Assembly: GCA_013811715.1 (NCBI GenBank)
Contig: JACCUS010000280.1
Span: 1-15,187, forward strand
DNA length: 15,187 nt
Direction: 5' to 3'
Source of the DNA: Nocardioidaceae bacterium
GTDB taxonomy: Bacteria > Actinomycetota > Actinomycetes > Propionibacteriales > Nocardioidaceae
Part shown: positions 1 through 6,530 of the stretch, in pieces
Layout: each line of letters begins with the position of its first letter
Numbering within the stretch: the first letter of the stretch is position 1
Position numbers and translations under genes: made by a program
The notes under the pieces: model-generated
Told to the model about the DNA's origin: nothing
Seen by the model: the letters and a program-made list of their open reading frames with translations, nothing else
Database searches by the model: none

Positions 1-66
1 ACAGGATTTGAACCTGCGGCCTCGTCGTCCCGAACGACGCGCGCTACCAAGCTGCGCCACAGCCCG
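1..66 (-). tRNA. tRNA-Pro (anticodon CGG), 3' end outside window
   Basis: Read on the minus strand, the 5' end at 66 begins CGGGCTG (acceptor strand). A D-arm with GCGCAGCTTGGTAGCGC follows. The anticodon stem CGTCG/CGACG closes the loop TTCGGGA, whose anticodon CGG reads CCG proline codons. The T-arm GCAGG-TTCAAAT-CCTGT reaches the first base of the window. The 3' acceptor strand, expected CAGCCCG, lies off the left edge, so the gene is partial here only because of the window boundary. Confidence 0.95.
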
Positions 67-77
67 AAGGAGCAACG

Positions 78-106
78 ACTCTACCGGAGGCGCTCGGCAG
101 CGCTAA
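78..106 (-). promoter_or_regulatory. Candidate promoter of tRNA-Pro
   Basis: On the minus strand TTAGCG (101-106) is followed after exactly 17 nt by TAGAGT (78-83), and the tRNA 5' end lies 11 nt further on. The -10 matches TATAAT at four positions; the -35 is weaker. The first three bases of the -10 are also the stop codon of the truncated hydrolase frame just upstream. The assignment rests on motif and spacing only. Confidence 0.5.
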
Positions 107-541
107 ATCGACGACCCGGCAGACGAAACCCGGGGAGCGCCGGCGAACACGTCGGACTCCACGCGAGACCGTCCCGGTTGAAGACCCCGGCGACGCTGAC
201 CACGCGATCGACCAGATCGGGGCGTCGCAGGGCGACCAGCAGCGCGACCACCGCGCCGTCGCTGCAGCCGACTAGCCGAGCCGGACGGCCGACGACCGTC
301 TCCAAGAAGGCGATGCTTTCCTGCGCCATGAGCTCGTAGCTGATCGGGCCGTCGACATCCGCCGTGTGGCCGTGTCCGCGGCGCTCCCGTGTGAACACGC
401 GGAACTGCGCCGACAGCGCGTCGATGTTCGGGCCGAATGCCCACGAGTCGACCCCGCCGGGGTGCAGCAGCACAAGCGGCTCACCTCGACCCCGTGGTCG
501 TACCACGTCCGCACATCGCCAAGCTGCACATAATCAGCCAT
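81..541 (-). pseudogene. Frameshifted, C-terminally truncated alpha/beta-hydrolase remnant
   Basis: The natural start appears to be the ATG at 541 (MADYVQLGDVRTWYDHG). The reading frame is lost at about 486-495 and the hydrolase sequence resumes in another frame as GRGEPLVLLHPGG, consistent with one base missing or two gained. Recognisable parts are the HPGG oxyanion-hole region, the RRGHGHT strand and the nucleophile elbow GCSDGA. The second frame ends at TAG (81-83) after about 140 residues. Relatives in this fold are usually about 250-280 residues, so the distal acid and the catalytic histidine are absent. Only 14 bases separate the stop from tRNA-Pro. An alternative is a short protein starting at GTG 506, but it would still lack the catalytic C-terminus. 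A sequencing error could explain the frameshift but not the missing third of the protein. Confidence 0.75.
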
Positions 542-607
542 GCCACGACTCCCGTCACCGTTGATCGTTCTTGCTCCAGTTGGACAGAGCGCCTTCCGAA
601 CCCCGAC

Positions 608-1570
608 TCATCGGCCGGAGAATGATGACCCTGCCTTCCGTCGCGAGATCAGGGACTGGTCCGGCGCAGCCGCCGTCGCGATGAAGGTGACCAGGGTCGC
701 CTCGGGGGGGCAGCAGAAGCGATACGGGGCGTACGACGACGTGCCCAGGCCTGCCGAGACGTGCAGCCACGAGGTGCTTGCTCCGAGCCGGTGCCGGTGG
801 AGACCACGGGACCGGGCGGCTTCGAGGTCGCAGTTGGTCACGAGGGCGCCGTACCCGGGCAGCCTCAGCTGGCCGCCGTGGGTGTGGCCGGCGAACACGG
901 CGTCGTAACCGTCGCTGGTGAACGCGTCGAGCACCCGCAGGTACGGCGCGTGGGTGATGCCCAGCCGCAGGTCGGCCGAGGGGTCGGCCGGCCCCGCCAC
1001 CGCGTCGAGCTGGTCGTATCTCAGGTGCGGGTCGTCGACGCCGGCGAAGGCGACCCTGGTGCCGTTGACGGTCAGCTGCCCGAACGCGTTCGTCAGATCG
1101 AGCCAGCCGACGCCGGCGAACGCTGCCCGGAGCTCCCGCCAACTCAGCCGCGGGCCTTGGATGCGCTTGCGGCCGCCGTTGGGCAGGAAGTACCGCAGCG
1201 GGTTCTTCAGCACCGGGCCCCAGTAGTCGTTGGAGCCGAGGACGAAGACCCCGGGGAACTCTTGCAGCGGCCCGAGAGCGTTCATCACGTAGGGGATGGC
1301 GTCGCGGTGGCCGATGCTGTCGCCGGTGTTGATGACCAGGTCGGGTTCGAGCCGGGCCAACGCGCGCAGCCACGCCTGCTTCTTGCGCTGGCCGGGCGTC
1401 AGGTGGAGGTCGGAGATGTGCAGGGCACGGATCGGCGCCTTACCAGCCGGCAGGCAGGGAATCTCCGTTTCTCGCAGCCGGAACGCCCGGACCTCGTAGC
1501 CGGCCGCGTAGCCCATGCCCAGTGCCCCTACGCCGGCGACGCCGGCGGTCGCCTTCACGAGTGAGCGCAT
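608..1570 (-). CDS. Membrane-anchored metallophosphoesterase (Rv3683-like)
   Basis: This 320-residue calcineurin-like phosphoesterase shows the family metal-binding blocks in order: HISDLH (51-56), NTGD (81-84), GSND (112-115), ITHAP (205-209) and GHTHGG (228-233). These supply the Asp, His and Asn ligands of a two-metal centre. Residues 7-24 are Ala/Gly/Val-rich and probably form an N-terminal membrane anchor, putting the enzyme outside the cytoplasmic membrane, as in YaeI-like proteins. The substrate is unknown; phosphodiesters such as lipid or nucleotide derivatives are typical of the family. In M. tuberculosis the equivalent gene (Rv3683) directly follows ponA2; here a plus-strand yqeY separates them. 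The ATG at 1570 is 25 bp from the divergent yqeY start, so the two promoters must overlap. CAGCCT six bases before the ATG may be a leaderless -10. Confidence 0.9.
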   Translation of the reverse strand: MRSLVKATAGVAGVGALGMGYAAGYEVRAFRLRETEIPCLPAGKAPIRALHISDLHLTPGQRKKQAWLRALARLEPDLVINTGDSIGHRDAIPYVMNALGPLQEFPGVFVLGSNDYWGPVLKNPLRYFLPNGGRKRIQGPRLSWRELRAAFAGVGWLDLTNAFGQLTVNGTRVAFAGVDDPHLRYDQLDAVAGPADPSADLRLGITHAPYLRVLDAFTSDGYDAVFAGHTHGGQLRLPGYGALVTNCDLEAARSRGLHRHRLGASTSWLHVSAGLGTSSYAPYRFCCPPEATLVTFIATAAAPDQSLISRRKAGSSFSGR

Positions 1571-1583
1571 CCGCCAAGGCTGT

Positions 1584-1589
1584 CACACT
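1584..1589 (+). promoter_or_regulatory. Candidate -10 of a leaderless yqeY transcript
   Basis: CACACT ends six bases before the ATG at 1596, and there is no purine-rich ribosome binding site in between. This places the expected transcription start at the start codon. No good -35 is visible; that stretch lies inside the start of the divergent phosphoesterase gene. Confidence 0.35.
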
Positions 1590-1595
1590 GGACGC

Positions 1596-2054
1596 ATGGC
1601 ATTGCTGAAGGACCGGCTCCGCGAGGAACTGACCGCCTCTATGAAGGCACGGGACGAGCTGCGTTCGTCGACGCTACGGATGGTGTTGACCGCGCTCACG
1701 AACGCCGAGGTGGCGGGTAAGCAGGCCCGCGAGCTCAGCGACGATGACGTGACCGCGGTGCTCGCCAGCGAACACAAGAAGCGCCGGGAGTCGGCCACCG
1801 CCTTCGACCAGGCGCAGCGGCCCGAACTCGCCGCCAAGGAGCGCGACGAGGCGGCCATCATCGCCGAGTTCTTGCCTGAGCCGCTGACGGAGCCGGAGAT
1901 CGTCGACCTCGTCTCGGCCGCTATCACCGACCTCGGGGTGGGCGGCGACGGGATGCGGGCGATGGGACGGGTGATGGGTGCCGTGACCCCGCAGACCACC
2001 GGCCGCGCGGACGGCGGGGCTGTGTCGGCGGAGGTACGTCGCCAGCTCGGCTGA
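1596..2054 (+). CDS. yqeY: YqeY/GatB C-terminal-like protein
   Basis: This 152-residue protein matches the YqeY family over its whole length. An N-terminal helical part opens MALLKDRLREELTASMKARD and continues with STLRMVLTALTNAEV. The charged centre EHKKRRESATAF is followed by AAIIAEFLP and PLTEPEIVDLV. The C-terminal segment GGDGMRAMGRVMGAVTPQT is typical of the family. The fold resembles the tRNA-binding tail of the GatB amidotransferase subunit, but the catalytic GatB domain is absent; the cellular role is not firmly established. I chose ATG 1596 over the longer in-frame start at 1515 because homology begins there and the upstream start would sit inside the divergent phosphoesterase gene. 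It is the only plus-strand gene between the minus-strand phosphoesterase and PBP genes. Confidence 0.9.
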   Translation: MALLKDRLREELTASMKARDELRSSTLRMVLTALTNAEVAGKQARELSDDDVTAVLASEHKKRRESATAFDQAQRPELAAKERDEAAIIAEFLPEPLTEPEIVDLVSAAITDLGVGGDGMRAMGRVMGAVTPQTTGRADGGAVSAEVRRQLG

Positions 2055-2159
2055 CCCGGCTGCGCACGGTGACGGTCCGGCTCGGTTGGAAGGGTACGCA
2101 GACGTCCGAGGGAGTGAGGGGGTAGGTGGCGACCACTTGGTTGGACGTTAGCGGTGGGA

Positions 2160-4730
2160 TCAGTTGCCGCGACCGGGGTTGTCGTTGCCCTGGCCCGGGT
2201 TGTCGTTGCCGCGACCGGGGTTGTCGTTGCCCTGACCAGGGTTGTGATCGCCGCCGTTGGGAGGGTCGTTGCCGCCCTGAGGCTGCTCGTCACCGGTGTC
2301 GGTTGGAGGCGGGTCCTGCTCCTCGACCGGCGGTTCCACCGTCTCGACGGGCGGTTCCACCGTCTCGACCGGCTGCTCCAGCGGCGGCTCGATGGGTGGC
2401 GGTTCGACGGTGGGCGGATCCACGGGCGGAGGCGGAGGCACGTATCCGTTGGAGATGAAGAGGTAGACGGTCTCGCCCGTGACGCCTTCGTACGACGGCG
2501 ATGTGTAGGCGACGGTACCGGTAGGGGCCGGAGAGTTGACCGTCTCGGCGATCTGGGGAGAGAAGCCGAGCTCGGTGAGCGCTTGGGCGGCCTCGTCCGG
2601 GTCATACCCGTACAACGACGGGATCTGCACCGGCTGACCCTCGATCAGCTGCGGATCGGGCCGCACGAACTGCTCGTCGGGCAGCCACTTCTCGACGGCC
2701 TTCATGGCGTCACCCCACATCGGACCGGCGGTGCCGGAACCGGACGCGTCTTCGAGGATCTCGCCACCGACCTCCAACCCGATCAGATTGAGATGGCTGC
2801 CCTGCAGGTTGGCGCCAGCGATCATCGATGCCGCCGCGAGGTTGGGTGTGTGGCCGACAAACCAGACGGCTTTCTGGCTCGACGTCGTACCCGTCTTGCC
2901 GGCGGACGGTTGCCTGGGAGCGATGTACTGGCCGAATCCGTAGGGCGGCTTCATGACGCCTTTGAGTACGTCGTTGACGGCGTCGGCCTCGGCGCGCCGC
3001 ATCAACCGCTGGCAGTCGGTCGCAACATCCGGGAGGAGCTCGCCGTCGCGGTCGCGGATCTCCAGCACCGGAGTCGACGCGCAGTGCATGCCTCGCGCGG
3101 CGAAGGTGGCGTAGGCCTCGGCCATCTCCAACGGGCTGACGTCGGCGATCCCCAGTGTGAACGACGGGACCCGGGTGCCGGGGATGTCGCCGGTCTGCTC
3201 GGCCGGATAGAGATTGACGCCCATGTCCTCGGCGAGCCGCCAGGGGGCGCAGAGCCCGGTGAGTCGCTCCAGCTCCGCGAAGAACGTGTTGACCGAGTAT
3301 CGCGTGCCCGAGTAGAGGTCCATGGTCCCGGACGGGCTTCCGGCGTAGTTCTCGACATTCCATGACTCCGTGGACTGGAACTGGCCACCGCACGTCGAGT
3401 AGTTGACCTCCGGGATGGATGTCGCCGCGGGCGCGTAGATGGTCTTGCTCAGCGGGATCCCCTGCTTGATGGCACTTGCCAGCACGAACACCTTGAACGT
3501 CGATCCGGACTGGAAGCCACGAGAGTCCCCGTAGCGGTCGGGCACGACGAAGTTGAGGAAGGTCTGCCCCTGCTGCCTCTTGGGACCCATCGGACGCGAC
3601 TGCGCGAGCGCCCGCACATAGCCGGTGCCGGGCTCGACCATCGCCAGCCCGCCGATCGCCTGCTCCTCGGGGAAGACGTGGTTTTGCACCGACGTGTCTG
3701 CCGCTTCTTGGAAGCGCAGGTCGATCGTGGTCCTGATCGTGAGGCCACCGCCGTACACCAGGTGACGGCGCTCCTCGATCGTCGCGCCCAGCTCGGGTTG
3801 CGCCAGCAGGTACTGCAACATGTAGTCGCAGAAGAACGGCGCCTTGGAGCTCAAACAGCCGTTCGGCACGTTCGTCACGTCGAGTCCGAGCCGGCTTCGG
3901 CGCGCCTTCTTGGCCTCTTCGGTGGTGATGACGTGCAGGTCGTGCATCCGTCCGATGACGAGGTCACGACGCTCCAGCGCGGCGGACCTGTTGTTGGTCG
4001 GGTCGTAGCCGGAGGGGTTCTTCACCAGGCCGGCCAGCAGCGCTGCTTGAGACAGGCTCAGCGTCTCCGCGCTGGTGGAGAAGTAGTGGCGGGAGGCGGC
4101 CTCGATCCCGTACGCGCCGTCGCCGTAGTAAGCGGTGTTGAGGTAGTGCTCGAGGATCTGGTCCTTGCTGAGGTGCTCCTCGACCCAGACGGCGTACCGA
4201 AGCTCCTCGAACTTGCGAGCGTAGCTCTGCTCGGTCGCCGCCGCCGCCACCTCGGCCGACCCGGCGTTCTCGAGCAGCGTCAGCTTCACCAGCTGCTGGG
4301 TGATGGAGGAGCCGCCCTGGACTACCTCGTCGCTGGTCTGGTTGGCGAGCAGCGCACGTACGGTGCCCTCGACGTCGAGTGCGCCGTGGTCGTAGAAGCG
4401 CGAGTCCTCGATCGCGATGAGCGCTGACTGCACGTCGTCGGAGATCTTGGACAGCGGGACGTATTTGCGGTTCTTGTCGTAGAACACCGCCAGCTTGCTG
4501 CCATCGGACGCGAGCACCCGGGTGCGCTCGTTGAGTGGGGGGAACTGCAGCTCCAGCGGGAAGTCCTCGACCGCCTCCGCGCCGTTCTCCGCGCCCTTTG
4601 TGAGCAGCCCCACCCACGGCAGCGCCAGCCCGGCCATCAGCACTCCGGAGAGTACGCTCATGGCCACGATCACGACGAACTGGTGGACCAGCCCACCCTC
4701 GTGACGGTTGGGTCGAGCGAACCGAAGCAT
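2160..4730 (-). CDS. ponA2: Bifunctional class A penicillin-binding protein with PASTA domain (PonA2 type)
   Basis: This 856-residue enzyme polymerises lipid II glycan strands and cross-links peptides outside the membrane. A short basic cytoplasmic tail precedes one membrane segment (about 17-37). The GT51 transglycosylase domain follows, with catalytic Glu108 in EDSRFYDH and the GGSSITQQ motif (139-146). The transpeptidase domain has all three motifs: S410-T-F-K413, S479-V-N481 and K612-T-G614. One PASTA domain spans about 702-761, as in mycobacterial PonA2. The end is a proline-rich, then Gly/Asn-rich repeat tail (765-856). I chose ATG 4730 because TACCCT lies seven bases upstream, giving a leaderless start; the frame is open to an ATG at 4859, but that extension is unlike the family. 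It is divergent from wblA, as ponA2 is from whiB4 in M. tuberculosis. Confidence 0.93.
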   Translation of the reverse strand: MLRFARPNRHEGGLVHQFVVIVAMSVLSGVLMAGLALPWVGLLTKGAENGAEAVEDFPLELQFPPLNERTRVLASDGSKLAVFYDKNRKYVPLSKISDDVQSALIAIEDSRFYDHGALDVEGTVRALLANQTSDEVVQGGSSITQQLVKLTLLENAGSAEVAAAATEQSYARKFEELRYAVWVEEHLSKDQILEHYLNTAYYGDGAYGIEAASRHYFSTSAETLSLSQAALLAGLVKNPSGYDPTNNRSAALERRDLVIGRMHDLHVITTEEAKKARRSRLGLDVTNVPNGCLSSKAPFFCDYMLQYLLAQPELGATIEERRHLVYGGGLTIRTTIDLRFQEAADTSVQNHVFPEEQAIGGLAMVEPGTGYVRALAQSRPMGPKRQQGQTFLNFVVPDRYGDSRGFQSGSTFKVFVLASAIKQGIPLSKTIYAPAATSIPEVNYSTCGGQFQSTESWNVENYAGSPSGTMDLYSGTRYSVNTFFAELERLTGLCAPWRLAEDMGVNLYPAEQTGDIPGTRVPSFTLGIADVSPLEMAEAYATFAARGMHCASTPVLEIRDRDGELLPDVATDCQRLMRRAEADAVNDVLKGVMKPPYGFGQYIAPRQPSAGKTGTTSSQKAVWFVGHTPNLAAASMIAGANLQGSHLNLIGLEVGGEILEDASGSGTAGPMWGDAMKAVEKWLPDEQFVRPDPQLIEGQPVQIPSLYGYDPDEAAQALTELGFSPQIAETVNSPAPTGTVAYTSPSYEGVTGETVYLFISNGYVPPPPPVDPPTVEPPPIEPPLEQPVETVEPPVETVEPPVEEQDPPPTDTGDEQPQGGNDPPNGGDHNPGQGNDNPGRGNDNPGQGNDNPGRGN
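2163..2246 (-). repeat. Four 21-bp tandem repeats encoding NDNPG(R/Q)G units
   Basis: Four consecutive 21-bp units occupy 2163-2183, 2184-2204, 2205-2225 and 2226-2246. Units 1 and 3 are identical (GTTGCCGCGACCGGGGTTGT plus C) and units 2 and 4 are close variants, so the array also reads as two copies of a 42-bp repeat. It encodes the last 28 residues of the PBP, with Arg and Gln alternating. The tail is extracytoplasmic. Confidence 0.9.
2329..2370 (-). repeat. Two 21-bp tandem repeats encoding VETVEPP units
   Basis: The 21-bp units at 2329-2349 and 2350-2370 differ at one position and encode successive Val-Glu-Thr-Val-Glu-Pro-Pro heptads in the proline-rich linker after the PASTA domain of the PBP. 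The period equals that of the Gly/Asn array about 80 bp away, but the sequence is unrelated. Confidence 0.85.
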
Positions 4731-4737
4731 GCCCACC

Positions 4738-4743
4738 AGGGTA
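4738..4743 (-). promoter_or_regulatory. Candidate -10 of a leaderless ponA2 transcript
   Basis: TACCCT on the minus strand ends seven bases before the ATG at 4730. It fits the actinobacterial TANNNT -10 and would start transcription at or next to the start codon. A convincing -35 is not visible 17-18 bases upstream. This site is the main reason for choosing 4730 as the start. Confidence 0.5.
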
Positions 4744-4996
4744 CGTGACGGCGACGGGTGAACTCGCATTGAGGCTCTGACCAGGGCACATGTCGAACGG
4801 CATGGCAAGCGCAACACGCCCGCATCCTCCGGAGATGACGCGATGTGACCAGCCGCCACTAGTCAGAAATGACTACGAAGGTTGACCAAAACGGACCTGT
4901 TGTCTCATCAATACCTTCCGTAACGTATATCTCGCATGGGAAGTCACGTAGGAAAACACCCTTGAACATCGCTTTCTTCTCTCGGTAGGGGCAGAC
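4744..4996. promoter_or_regulatory. Divergent ponA2-wblA regulatory region
   Basis: This region holds no convincing gene and is more AT-rich than its surroundings between 4860 and 4985. On the plus strand it contains TTGACC (4882-4887), a possible -35 without a good -10 at 17-18 bases, and -10-like TAACGT/TATATC around 4921-4931. The wblA ribosome binding site AGGGG (4987-4991) lies five bases before its ATG, so wblA has a leader, unlike several neighbours. Wbl genes are commonly under complex developmental or redox control, which fits a long upstream region. No transcription start can be fixed from sequence alone. Confidence 0.55.
4860..4875. promoter_or_regulatory. 16-bp perfect inverted repeat, candidate operator
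   Basis: TAGTCA-GAAA-TGACTA is a perfect 6-4-6 palindrome about 120 bp upstream of the wblA start and 130 bp upstream of the ponA2 start. The symmetry and spacing suit a dimeric regulator. It matches neither the CRP consensus (TGTGA-N6-TCACA) nor the FNR consensus (TTGAT-N4-ATCAA). The binding protein is unknown. Confidence 0.45.
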
Positions 4997-5308
4997 ATGA
5001 CGTGGAACGACCACTGGGCCGACGCCGCAGCCTGCAAGGGCGCGCGCCCCGACGAACTCTTTGTGCGCGGTGCGGCGCAGAACCGCGCCAAGCAGGTGTG
5101 CGGGCAGTGCCCGGTACGCACCGAATGCCTCGCCGAGGCGCTCGACAACAACATCGAGTGGGGCGTCTGGGGTGGCATGACCGAGCGGGAGCGGCGCGCG
5201 CTGCTTCGTCGGCGCCCGAACGTCACCTCCTGGCGTGGTCTGCTTCAGGCCGCCAAGGACCAGCACGCCGCCGCCGTCGCGGAGAACAAGGTCGCTGCGG
5301 CAGGCTGA
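4997..5308 (+). CDS. wblA: WhiB-family Fe-S regulator, WblA/WhiB4 type
   Basis: This 103-residue Wbl protein carries the four conserved cysteines Cys13, Cys35, Cys38 and Cys44 (C-X21-C-X2-C-X5-C), which bind a [4Fe-4S] cluster. The G-[VI]-W-G-G turn follows as GVWGG (56-60), then a basic tail ERERRALLRRR that contacts DNA. Wbl proteins sense oxygen or nitric oxide and act with the principal sigma factor. The neighbours decide the subtype: divergent from a PonA2-type PBP and convergent with two ArsA-like ATPases is the whiB4 arrangement in M. tuberculosis and the wblA arrangement in Streptomyces. WblA affects development and antibiotic or oxidative-stress genes; WhiB4 is a redox regulator. AGGGG five bases upstream supports ATG 4997. 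Its stop is only 10 bp from the end of the convergent ATPase gene. Confidence 0.93.
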   Translation: MTWNDHWADAAACKGARPDELFVRGAAQNRAKQVCGQCPVRTECLAEALDNNIEWGVWGGMTERERRALLRRRPNVTSWRGLLQAAKDQHAAAVAENKVAAAG

Positions 5309-5318
5309 ACAGCTCAGG

Positions 5319-6530
5319 CTACGCGGCCATGCTGTCACCGATCGTGCGCAGGGAGACCAGGTCGTGTACGTCGGTGGGGAGCGCCGCCACTGTCGCTGTC
5401 GAGACGGCAGGATGGGCAGCGGCGAAGCGACGCCGCAGCCCGCGTTCTGTGTTGATGCGCCCGAGCCGGTCCGCGTGCAGCCGTAGCAGCGCAGCCGTGA
5501 CCGTGTCGTCGTCGCCGAGCCGCTCGGCCGCGGCCAACGCTGCCTGAGCTGAGATCCCTTGCGCCGCAGGCGGCGTCACCCGGTTGAGCACCAGCCCCGC
5601 CATCGGCATCTCCTCCTCCGCCAGGCGTTCGACGAAGAAGGCCGCCTCCCGGAGGGCGTCAGCGTCCGGCGAGGCCACCACCACGAACGCTGTCTGCTTG
5701 TGCTTCAAGACGCGGTAGGTCGATTCGGCGCGGGCACGGAAGCCGCCGAAAAGTGTGTCGAAGGCCGCGACGAACGTCTGTACGTCGCGCAGCATCTGGC
5801 CGCCGAGCACCTTCGAGATCGTGTTGGTCACCACTGCCATGCCGGCCGAGAACAGTCGTGCTGGACCCTTGGCCGGGGCGAGCAACAGCCTGATGAGCCG
5901 CCCGTCGAGAAAAGACGACAGTCGCTCCGGCGCGTCCAGGAAGTCCAGCGCCGAACGAGACGGCGGCGTGTCGACCACGATGAGGTCCCACCGGTCGCTG
6001 CGCAACGCCTCGGCGTACAGCTGGCCGAGCTTCTCCATCGCCATGTACTCCTGGGTGCCGGCGAACGAGCTCGACAGCGCCTGGTAGAAGGGGTTGCCGA
6101 GGATCTGCGCCGCCTTCGCCGGGGTCGCGTGTGACTCCACGACCTCGTCGAAGGTGCGCTTCATGTCGAGCATCATCGCGTCGAGACTGCCCCCGCGCGA
6201 CGTGTCGACACCGGCCACCGGGCGTGGCCGGTTGTCCAGTTCGGTCAACCCCATCGACTGGGCCAGCCGTCGGGCGGGGTCGATCGTGAGCACGACCGCC
6301 TTGCGTCCCCGTTCGGCGGCGCGCAACGCCAACGCGGCCGACGTGGTGGTCTTCCCGACTCCACCGGAGCCGCAGCAGACGATGATGCGCACATTGTGGT
6401 CGGCGATGAGCGCATCGACGTCGAGATGGGGTACGTCGGAGAGCCGCCCTGTCAGCGGGCCGACTCGGGGGCGATTGCCGCGGCCTGGCTGGGGCCGCGG
6501 CCGCCTAATCTCAGTCTTGCGGGGCACCAC
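5319..6530 (-). CDS. ArsA/Get3-like ATPase, second subunit (Rv3680-like)
   Basis: This 403-residue P-loop NTPase belongs to the ArsA/GET3 group. An Arg/Pro-rich N-terminal extension (about 1-30) precedes the P-loop GSGGVGKTT (54-62), the switch-like segment LTIDPARRLAQ (81-91) and the DTPPSRSALDFLDAP motif (187-201). The P-loop has Ser55 where ArsA/Get3/MinD proteins usually carry the signature lysine of KGGxGK. In M. tuberculosis the Rv3679/Rv3680 pair is described as Get3-like and linked to glycerol and nitric-oxide tolerance; arsenite transport is not implied. It is the distal gene of a two-gene operon. The GTG start at 6530 shares one base with the upstream stop (TAGTG), suggesting translational coupling; a second GTG at 6527 is equally possible. 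It is cytoplasmic by sequence, with no signal peptide. Confidence 0.9.
   Translation of the reverse strand: MVPRKTEIRRPRPQPGRGNRPRVGPLTGRLSDVPHLDVDALIADHNVRIIVCCGSGGVGKTTTSAALALRAAERGRKAVVLTIDPARRLAQSMGLTELDNRPRPVAGVDTSRGGSLDAMMLDMKRTFDEVVESHATPAKAAQILGNPFYQALSSSFAGTQEYMAMEKLGQLYAEALRSDRWDLIVVDTPPSRSALDFLDAPERLSSFLDGRLIRLLLAPAKGPARLFSAGMAVVTNTISKVLGGQMLRDVQTFVAAFDTLFGGFRARAESTYRVLKHKQTAFVVVASPDADALREAAFFVERLAEEEMPMAGLVLNRVTPPAAQGISAQAALAAAERLGDDDTVTAALLRLHADRLGRINTERGLRRRFAAAHPAVSTATVAALPTDVHDLVSLRTIGDSMAA

Noticed and set aside
1..66. tRNA-Pro as the attachment site of a mobile element
   Set aside because: No integrase, excisionase or repeated tRNA 3' end is visible in the window, so only the broken neighbour gene hints at past recombination.
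761..1564. 267-codon plus-strand frame opposite the phosphoesterase
   Set aside because: It is a shadow frame of a gene with all five metal-binding motifs, and it has no recognisable domain.
2154..3365. 403-codon open frame on the plus strand opposite ponA2
   Set aside because: It is fully antisense to a gene with complete catalytic motifs. Its Arg/Val/Gly-rich composition is that expected from the complement of GC-rich codons, and no domain is visible.
4731..4859. 43-residue N-terminal extension of the PBP from ATG 4859
   Set aside because: The extension is unlike class A PBP N-termini and would cover a good -10 element placed seven bases before ATG 4730.
5309..5318. Terminator between wblA and the ArsA-like operon
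   Set aside because: Only 10 bp separate the convergent stops, and the small CTGA/TCAG inverted repeat there is too weak to call.
4859..5338. 159-codon minus-strand frame opposite wblA
   Set aside because: It is antisense to a Wbl gene with all four cysteines and a ribosome binding site, and it runs through the promoter region.
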